NCBI GenBank assembly: GCA_030639105.1
Contig: DAOWDI010000284.1
Location: forward strand, 1-10,987
Direction of reading: 5' to 3'
Source of the DNA: Gammaproteobacteria bacterium
GTDB lineage: Bacteria; Pseudomonadota; Gammaproteobacteria; Ga0077536
Length of the DNA: 10,987 nucleotides
Under the pieces are notes generated by a model. That model saw only the letters and a list, made by a program, of their open reading frames with translations, had not been told where the DNA came from and made no database searches. A program made the translations under genes and the position numbers. Below are positions 5,969 through 10,987 of the stretch, piece by piece; the first letter of the stretch is position 1; every line of letters begins with the position of its first letter.

Positions 5969-7459
5969 TCATTCGCTGCCGGTCATCGAAGGTGAATGAG
6001 CATGCGCATCACTGCTTTTTTTTTCAGACTCCAAACGTTCATTGCGGTCTGATGCTTCTTTGTTTGCATTTGTCAGTACTTCCAGCATCTTCGCTGTCAC
6101 TTCGCGCAACTTCGACTCCGAATCGATGAGAAACTGGCTTGAAACTACAACCTTTTCCCCACCCGCAAGGCCTTCCAATATCTGTGTGAGCCCATCGGAG
6201 CTGACGCCGATCTTGACTTCACGCGGTTCGAACTTCCCATCTCCCAAATCGATGAAGACCTGCTCTCTGTTACCCGATCTGACGATAGATTCTGACGGTA
6301 CGACGACGGCATCAACCTGTTCGTTCGCCCGGATCCGAACATTGGTGTACATGCCCGGTTTCAACCGCAGCGCGGCGTTGTCAAATTCCAACCGCACTTT
6401 GATCGTGCGTGACTTGGTCTCAAGATACGGATAGATGTAGGTTACGTTGCCGAGGAATATCTCCCCTGGGATCCCGACCACCTCCATCTCCGCCGCATCG
6501 TTCAGGTTCACCCACGGCAGGTCGTCTTCATAAATGTCCGCATAGGCCCACACGCGGGACAGATCCGCGAGCAGGTACAATTCCGTCTGCTTTGTCACGT
6601 ACTGCCCTTCCCTGGCGCCGATGCTAACCACGACCCCCTTAAATGGTGAGTGAATGTGCACACTTTTCTTGATATCCCTCGACTCTTCGAGCTCGCGGAT
6701 CTGGTGTTCCGGTACGTCAAGCAACCGCAGGCGCTCGCGCGCGCTTTGGACCAGCCCTTCGGCACCGGTCCTGATATCGCTGAGCGAGCTGGTGGACAAA
6801 ATCTCCCGGCTGTTCAGCGCCAGGAGGTATTCCTGCTGGGTGGAGACCAGCTGTGGTGAATAGATGCTCAGCAAGATCGTATGCCGTTTAATGAGGACAC
6901 CGGTTTCACGAATATAGAGCTTTTCGATCCACCCTTCCGTTTTGGGATGCAGACGGGTCAGGCCCTGTTCATCGTAGGCGACCCTACCTACGGCCCTGAT
7001 CGTCTTGGCAAGGCTCTGGCGCGTCGCCTGTGCAGTCCGCACACCGATGTTCTGAACGATCACCGGGTCGATCGTGACCGTCCCAGGGCGATCCGAGGGC
7101 GAAGAACCTCCGCCGTCCGCATACACCGGGACATAGTCCATCCCCATGTCATCCTGAGCAGGCGCCGGGGATGTGATCTCGACGTTCATCGGATGCCGAT
7201 AAAACAGGATCTTGCGCTCCTGCGTATCGTTACCGCCATCCGCGTAGATGGGAATATACGCCATGCCCATTTCGTTCTTCGCGGGAACCGGCGAGGTTAT
7301 CGCCGGATTCATGGGATTTCGATAGAACATCGGTTTTTTCGCTGAGGCCGGGGCGGGTGCAGCGCCGCCGGGGGGGCTCATTTTCACGGCATAGAAATAG
7401 CCGCCGCCGGCCCCGGAGACCAACGCCAACAAAATAACAATCACGGCTCTATTCGACAT
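5969..7459 (-). CDS. cusB: CusB-like periplasmic adaptor with two heavy-metal-binding domains
   Basis: A 496-residue membrane-fusion protein linking the pump to the outer-membrane channel. An N-terminal hydrophobic anchor (residues 5-23) is followed by two copies of the small heavy-metal-binding domain: about 44-73 (FYRNPMNP...EMGMAYIPIYAD) and 85-114 (FYRHPMNV...DMGMDYVPVYAD). The barrel-sandwich, hairpin and beta-barrel parts of a CusB/HlyD-type adaptor follow (GWIEKLYI near 180, SPFKGVVVSIGAREGQYV near 265, VPSESIVRSG near 390). The usual cysteines of the metal-binding domain are absent; Met (NPM, MGM) would be the ligands, which fits Cu(I)/Ag(I). I see no cysteine in the whole protein. 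The tail has a HAHSPSM cluster. The ATG overlaps the cusC stop by 11 bases and has GGAGG 6 bases upstream, so translation is coupled. Confidence 0.95.
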   Translation of the reverse strand: MSNRAVIVILLALVSGAGGGYFYAVKMSPPGGAAPAPASAKKPMFYRNPMNPAITSPVPAKNEMGMAYIPIYADGGNDTQERKILFYRHPMNVEITSPAPAQDDMGMDYVPVYADGGGSSPSDRPGTVTIDPVIVQNIGVRTAQATRQSLAKTIRAVGRVAYDEQGLTRLHPKTEGWIEKLYIRETGVLIKRHTILLSIYSPQLVSTQQEYLLALNSREILSTSSLSDIRTGAEGLVQSARERLRLLDVPEHQIRELEESRDIKKSVHIHSPFKGVVVSIGAREGQYVTKQTELYLLADLSRVWAYADIYEDDLPWVNLNDAAEMEVVGIPGEIFLGNVTYIYPYLETKSRTIKVRLEFDNAALRLKPGMYTNVRIRANEQVDAVVVPSESIVRSGNREQVFIDLGDGKFEPREVKIGVSSDGLTQILEGLAGGEKVVVSSQFLIDSESKLREVTAKMLEVLTNANKEASDRNERLESEKKSSDAHAHSPSMTGSE

Positions 7460-8789
7460 AGATCGCCTCCGTCCCGACTGCCGCCTCGAGTTCCGCGAGC
7501 ATGCGATTTGCGTCGGCCAAGGCGCGCCAGAATTGTACTTCGTAGTTGTACAGCGTGATTTCGGCGCCGACCAGGTTAAGAAAGTCGACCTTGTTTACTT
7601 GATAAGCGCCAAGCATGGACGCCACCGTCTGCCTTGCCAGAGGAATAATCCCGGTCTCGAATAGCTCGGCCTGCCGCTTCGCTCTTTTGAAGTCGGCGAG
7701 CGCGGAGGTGATCTCCGCGCCAACCTGTGCTTTCGCATCCGCCAGGGCGTATATCTTTTCCAACGCCTCACTTTGGCGCTGGTCGATTGTCTTCAACTGC
7801 TTGACATCAGCGAATAGCGGCACATTGATGCTCATCCTCAGTGACGCGAAGTCCGCCCGATCACCGGTGCGCGGATTCTCGCCGCTGCGGATCCCATAGG
7901 CAGCACCGAAATTAAAATCCGGATAGATATCCCTTTTAGCTAAATCTACCGCGGATTTCGCCGCCTTTATTTGACTATCGCGAGCGGCCAACACGGGCCT
8001 CACGAGCTCTGCGCGCGCATAAAGCTCATCGGCGCTCAGCAAACTCGGAAGCCGCCGCGGCAACTTCTCGGGTAATACGACCCGCCGCCGCACAGGCCAA
8101 TCGAGCAATGCATTGAGTTGCGAATTTTCGACCGCTTGCCTGCCTTCCAGTTGCAGTTGCAGATCGGCCAGTTTCGAAAGTTCGAGCTGCGCCAGCAACA
8201 CATCCTGCTGCAGCCCTATGCCGACTTCATACTTGGTACTCGCTATCTGCACGAACTCGCGCATCAATGCTTGATTTTGTACGACAATTTTCAATGCTTC
8301 CTTGAGGTAGGCGAGTTGCCACCAGGTCCGCTTCACGTCCGCGATCAACCGGATGCGAAGTTCGTCGACGGTATTTGCCGCGGCGTCGGCACCGTGCCTC
8401 GCGATCGCTTCTCTCAGCTTGAGCTTACCGGGGAACGGAACCAATTGACTGATGCCGAATTGTATCTGCGTCATCGGCTCTTGCGAGAGATCGAATGTGT
8501 CGGTCGGAAGATTCAATGCGTTAAACGATATTCGCGGATCGGGCAAGGCGCCGACTTGTGATGGCATAGCGGTGAGCGCCTGTGCGCGCGCGCGGATCTC
8601 ACCAAGCCCGGGATTGTCTCGCACTGCCGCTTCGACCGCTGTGCGCAACGTCAGCTCAACGATTTCATCTCGGCCGCCTAAATCAGCATCCGCTTGTTGA
8701 TCCGACTGCGCGTTCGCCGTCATCAAGCACGACAACGTCGCCCACAGCAAGATCCACAGGGCCATCCAAATGGCCGACTGTCGCGTCAT
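7449..8789 (-). CDS. cusC: TolC-family outer-membrane factor (CusC/CzcC-like)
   Basis: From the ATG at 8787-8789 the product is 446 residues, usual for the family. A signal peptide is visible (basic MTRQ, a hydrophobic core IWMALWILLWATLSCL, then ANA before QSDQQ, fitting signal peptidase I). The body is long amphipathic helices with the outer-membrane-efflux pattern: LTLRTAVEAAVRDNPGL near the start, GISQLVPFPGKLKLREA, and an internally similar second half (VDLAKRDIYPDFNFGAAYG, SINVPLFADVKQL). It would form the trimeric export duct paired with the CusBA proteins encoded just behind it. A TTG at 8793-8795 is an alternative start, since AGGGA lies 6 bases upstream of it but 12 upstream of the ATG. 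A longer frame starting with GTG at 8891 has no ribosome site and puts the signal sequence far inside. It is called CusC from operon context; by sequence alone CzcC is equally possible. Confidence 0.93.
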   Translation of the reverse strand: MTRQSAIWMALWILLWATLSCLMTANAQSDQQADADLGGRDEIVELTLRTAVEAAVRDNPGLGEIRARAQALTAMPSQVGALPDPRISFNALNLPTDTFDLSQEPMTQIQFGISQLVPFPGKLKLREAIARHGADAAANTVDELRIRLIADVKRTWWQLAYLKEALKIVVQNQALMREFVQIASTKYEVGIGLQQDVLLAQLELSKLADLQLQLEGRQAVENSQLNALLDWPVRRRVVLPEKLPRRLPSLLSADELYARAELVRPVLAARDSQIKAAKSAVDLAKRDIYPDFNFGAAYGIRSGENPRTGDRADFASLRMSINVPLFADVKQLKTIDQRQSEALEKIYALADAKAQVGAEITSALADFKRAKRQAELFETGIIPLARQTVASMLGAYQVNKVDFLNLVGAEITLYNYEVQFWRALADANRMLAELEAAVGTEAIYVE

Positions 8790-8886
8790 ACTCAATACCG
8801 GTCCCTGTTGTGCATAAAAGATGTGCCAGGAGTCTGTCGGATTTAGGCGCCGGGCTACGGGAAAGTCCGATTTGAACCAATTATTG

Positions 8887-8901
8887 CGCACTTTTTGTGC
8901 G
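8887..8901. repeat. Small hairpin in the cusC leader
   Basis: CGCAC (8887-8891), a TTTTT loop and GTGCG (8897-8901) form a perfect 5-base stem, about 100 bases upstream of the cusC start and inside the predicted 5' leader. In the transcript the loop would be AAAAA. There is no T-run after the stem, so it is not a terminator. Confidence 0.3.
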
Positions 8902-8964
8902 GGGTGCTAATCTTCTTTACCGAATCGATGGCGCCACACAACTTGGTAAATGCGCTACCTCTAC

Positions 8965-8996
8965 AGGCTAAAAGCTGTGTGCGACACCCAAGTCAA
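8965..8996 (-). promoter_or_regulatory. Candidate MerR-type promoter for the cusCBA operon
   Basis: On the minus strand TTGACT (8991-8996) and TAGCCT (8965-8970) are 20 bases apart. The spacer holds the dyad GTGT-GCG-ACAC (8977-8987), centred 11 bases from the -10-side edge of the spacer, exactly as in the promoter at 1878-1909. Aligned without gaps the two 32-base sites agree at 19 positions, including TTGAC-TG and GTCG-AC. TAGCCT is a weak -10 box but resembles the TAACCT of the E. coli copA promoter. The leader to cusC would be about 170 bases. Confidence 0.55.
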
Positions 8997-9276
8997 ATTG
9001 CTGACTCCACGGTAGTCGATCGAGGTTTTCTTACCAAGACCGACTCTACCCTTAAGCGCTGAATTTCATGTTCCCTAAATTAGCACGCCAACCGGCACAA
9101 AATGACTTTGGTATATGACCTCGATACCTGTTGCGTCCTATGGAATGCTGGACGCGATCCGTCTCATACCGCTGCCGGCTATAGCTTATCTGGAACACAT
9201 CCAACGAAAATAGGATTCAGTGGCACGAAACTAACGCGAATCTCCTGGCGGCATATAAGGCGCTTCCAGGTTGGGA

Positions 9277-9332
9277 AGGTGTCTTGGAGTCGCCGGGATC
9301 TATGGCGCGATCCAAGCGGTGGAAATACACCT
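9277..9332. repeat. Nested inverted repeats able to fold into a long hairpin
   Basis: Three sets of perfectly matching arms are nested: AGGTGT/ACACCT (9277-9282, 9327-9332), CTTGGA/TCCAAG (9283-9288, 9311-9316) and CGCC/GGCG (9291-9294, 9304-9307). That gives 16 pairs with a 10-base bulge on one side and a 9-base loop. A competing pair, GGATC/GATCC, exists inside. No promoter or T-run is evident on either strand, so a small RNA is not established; it may be a mobile-element end or a DNA-folding site. Confidence 0.4.
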
Positions 9333-9368
9333 CGACGTAGCTTGAATCATCTCGTCGCATCGGTGTCG

Positions 9369-9416
9369 TTACATCTTCTTAACCATTTCCTCGGTGATGG
9401 CCTTATCGTTGAACAC
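9369..9416 (-). other. Coding-like remnant of about 15 codons ending in TAA
   Basis: Directly after ppsA, in another frame, the minus strand reads VFNDKAITEEMVKKM then TAA (9369-9371). Codon choice (AAC GAT AAG GCC ATC ACC GAG GAA) is that of real coding sequence, and the peptide looks like the end of a helical protein. There is no start with a ribosome site and the upstream part runs into the end of ppsA. It may be the tail of a gene cut off when the resistance cluster arrived, or chance. I do not recognise the parent protein. Confidence 0.25.
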
Positions 9417-9435
9417 TCTGGACCGTCGGTCAGCG

Positions 9436-10987
9436 CTATTTAAGCCCCAAGCGTTTTTCAACCTCCAAAACATGAAGTGTCGTCTTGAGTACAGTATCCG
9501 GATTGAGGCTCATCGAATCGATACCGATTTGCACCAGGTATTCGGCCATCTCGGGGTAGTCGGACGGCGCCTGACCGCAGATCCCGGAATGACGCCCGTT
9601 ACGTTTTGCGCCCTCAACAGCGAGACGTATCATCTCTTTGACGCCCGGGTCGCGCTCATCAAAATCAAAAGCGACGATATCCGAATCACGGTCCACGCCC
9701 AGCGTCAGCTGGGTGAGATCGTTTGAACCAATGGAGAAACCGTCGAACAGTTCGGCAAACGCATCAACCTGCACCACGTTATTGGGAATCTCGCACATCA
9801 CGTAGATTTCCAGACCATCGTCGCCGCGCTTGAGTCCTTGCGCGGCCATGGCCGCCAACACCCGTTTGCCTTCTTCCACCGTGCGGCAGAACGGGATCAT
9901 CAATTTTGCGTTCGTCAAACCCATCGTCTCTCGCACGCGTTTAATGGCGGCGCACTCCAGCGCAAAGCCGTCGGCGTAATCCGGGTGTGCGTAACGGGAC
10001 GCGCCGCGAAAGCCCAACATGGGATTATCCTCCAGGGGTTCGAACCAGCGGCCACCCAGTAGGCTTGCGTATTCGTTGCTCTTGAAGTCCGACAGTCTTA
10101 CTATTACCGGCTTGGGATAGAAGGCAGCGGCGATGGTGCCTATACCCTCCGAAAGGCGTTCGATAAAGAAATCTGCCGGCTGAGCATAGCTGGCGGTAAG
10201 GCGCTCAAGCGCGCTACGTTCGTTGGCGTCCTCGACCTTTTCGGGATGCAAAAGCGCCATCGGGTGGGCCTTGATCTGCTCGTTGATGATGAACTCCATA
10301 CGCGCCAGCCCCACCCCATCATTGGGGATCAGACTGGTTTTGAAAGCCAGTTCGGGATTGGCTAGGTTGATCATGATCTTGGTTACTGGGCGTGGCAGAT
10401 CGGTTAAATTGGTGCGGTGTACATCGAAGGGGATATTGCCCTCGTATACCATGCCGACGTTGCCTTCGGCACAGGATACGGTCACGCTGTCGCCATCGTG
10501 GATGACTTCGGTCGCGCTATTAGTACCGACCACTGCTGCAATACCCAGTTCGCGCGCCACGATAGCAGCGTGACAGGTGCGACCGCCACGATTAGTGACG
10601 ATGGCGGCGGCAGTCTTCATGATGGGCCCCCAGTCTGGCGTAGTAATATCGGTGATCAATACCTCACCGGCCTGAAACTCGGACAAGTGATCCACACTAG
10701 CAATCACACGCGCACGCCCGGCGGCTATCCGGGTGCCGACAGAACGGCCGGTTACCAGTACATCGCCACGGCCGGTGAGATTATATTCTTCGAGTTGTGC
10801 CGTATCATTTTGGGACGCTACTGTTTCCGGGCGTGCCTGCACCAGATATAGCGCACCGTCGATACCGTCTTTGGCCCATTCGATGTCCATAGGCATCGGG
10901 TGACCGGCATGTTCGCTGTAATGATTCTCCACCTTGATAGCATAGTCGGCCAGCGTCAGCACGTCCGCATCATCGATGCAGTAGCGC
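9436..10987 (-). CDS. ppsA: Phosphoenolpyruvate synthase (pyruvate, water dikinase), N-terminus cut off
   Basis: The frame is open from the window edge to the TAG at 9436-9438, about 516 residues, against roughly 790 for the full enzyme, so the N-terminal ATP-grasp part is mostly outside. The enzyme turns pyruvate, ATP and water into PEP, AMP and phosphate in the cytoplasm, opening gluconeogenesis. Visible landmarks in order: MDIEWAKDG and VQARPET (end of the nucleotide-binding domain); GGRTCHAAIVAREL with the phosphorylated swivelling histidine at codon 10570-10572; the C-terminal TIM barrel with LSDFKSNEYASLLGG, NPMLGFRG, CEIPNNV, FSIGSNDLTQLTLGVDRD; and the catalytic cysteine of GICGQAPSD at codon 9577-9579. 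It ends with VEKRLGLK, a normal family end. All key residues seen are intact. It looks like core chromosome and is separated from the metal cluster by about 650 bases. Confidence 0.98.
   Translation of the reverse strand, partial: RYCIDDADVLTLADYAIKVENHYSEHAGHPMPMDIEWAKDGIDGALYLVQARPETVASQNDTAQLEEYNLTGRGDVLVTGRSVGTRIAAGRARVIASVDHLSEFQAGEVLITDITTPDWGPIMKTAAAIVTNRGGRTCHAAIVARELGIAAVVGTNSATEVIHDGDSVTVSCAEGNVGMVYEGNIPFDVHRTNLTDLPRPVTKIMINLANPELAFKTSLIPNDGVGLARMEFIINEQIKAHPMALLHPEKVEDANERSALERLTASYAQPADFFIERLSEGIGTIAAAFYPKPVIVRLSDFKSNEYASLLGGRWFEPLEDNPMLGFRGASRYAHPDYADGFALECAAIKRVRETMGLTNAKLMIPFCRTVEEGKRVLAAMAAQGLKRGDDGLEIYVMCEIPNNVVQVDAFAELFDGFSIGSNDLTQLTLGVDRDSDIVAFDFDERDPGVKEMIRLAVEGAKRNGRHSGICGQAPSDYPEMAEYLVQIGIDSMSLNPDTVLKTTLHVLEVEKRLGLK

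Larger units (their letters stand above)
8790..9435. other. Gene-poor segment between ppsA and the pump operon
   Basis: About 650 bases with no gene I can support. It contains the cusC leader with a small hairpin (8887-8901), a candidate MerR-type promoter (8965-8996), a long foldable element (9277-9332), a coding-like remnant (about 9369-9416) and the palindrome GACCG-T-CGGTC (9421-9431) just past the ppsA stop. A plus-strand frame of 113 codons (9102-9443) has no ribosome site, overlaps the end of ppsA and shows no recognisable domain. The segment is the junction between a housekeeping gene and the resistance cluster. Confidence 0.6.

Noticed and set aside
8790..8891. N-terminal extension of the outer-membrane factor to a GTG at 8891
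   Set aside because: No ribosome site, and it would bury the signal peptide 35 residues inside the protein.
9199..9276. Possible integron attC site: ATCCAAC followed about 70 bases later by GTTGGGA
   Set aside because: The second element breaks the GTTRRRY consensus, the inner L-boxes are not apparent, and there is no integrase or cassette array.
9102..9443. Plus-strand open frame of 113 codons between the pump operon and ppsA
   Set aside because: No ribosome site before the ATG, no recognisable domain, unusual Arg/Ser-rich composition, and the end overlaps the ppsA 3' end on the opposite strand.
1..10987. Insertion sequence, transposase, CRISPR array or tRNA gene
   Set aside because: No transposase motifs, no regularly spaced direct repeats and no cloverleaf were found on either strand by eye.

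Overview
The window carries a heavy-metal resistance cluster next to a chromosomal housekeeping gene. Every convincing gene lies on the minus strand, so the reading order runs from high to low coordinates. Base composition is moderately GC-rich. The mix of a gluconeogenic PEP synthase, a tripartite HME-RND pump, a MerR-family sensor and the DUF2933/isoprenylcysteine-methyltransferase-like pair suggests a proteobacterium, most likely a gammaproteobacterium. That placement is inferred from gene content and general protein resemblance only.

Layout in transcription order. (1) 10987-9436: the C-terminal two thirds of phosphoenolpyruvate synthase (ppsA), cut by the window edge. (2) 9435-8790: about 650 bases without a convincing gene. 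It holds a foldable palindromic element (9277-9332), a short coding-like remnant (about 9369-9416) and a candidate MerR-type promoter (8965-8996) facing the efflux operon. (3) 8789-2025: a compact operon of a TolC-family outer-membrane factor, a CusB-like periplasmic adaptor, a CusA-like proton/metal antiporter and a small membrane protein of the lycopene-cyclase-domain type. Gene junctions are an 11-base overlap, a 22-base gap and a 13-base gap. (4) 2024-1667: a non-coding segment with a second, stronger MerR-type promoter (1878-1909, TTGACC-20-TATACT) and a tight cluster of small palindromes (1752-1812). (5) 1717-1: a His-rich exported protein with no ordinary start codon, a MerR-family regulator, a DUF2933 membrane protein and the first 139 codons of an isoprenylcysteine-carboxyl-methyltransferase-like membrane protein, cut by the window edge.

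How it probably works. CusABC-like proteins form a trans-envelope pump taking metal from the periplasm and inner membrane to the outside. The pump has the three periplasmic methionines of the CusA copper/silver site (M572, M622, M672 here), so Cu(I)/Ag(I) is the best substrate guess. The MerR regulator has cysteines of both the CueR-like and the divalent-metal-sensor pattern, so the inducing metal is uncertain. The two promoter-like sites share a 20-base spacer, a centred dyad and 19 of 32 aligned bases. This is consistent with one regulator controlling both the pump operon and its own operon. The lycopene-cyclase-like protein, the His-rich protein, DUF2933 and the methyltransferase-like protein are accessory envelope proteins whose role in metal handling is not established by the sequence.

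The most unusual points are the carotenoid-cyclase-fold protein joined to a copper/silver pump operon with no other carotenoid gene in view, the paired promoter sites, the palindrome cluster in the leader of the regulator operon, and the cysteine pattern of the sensor.
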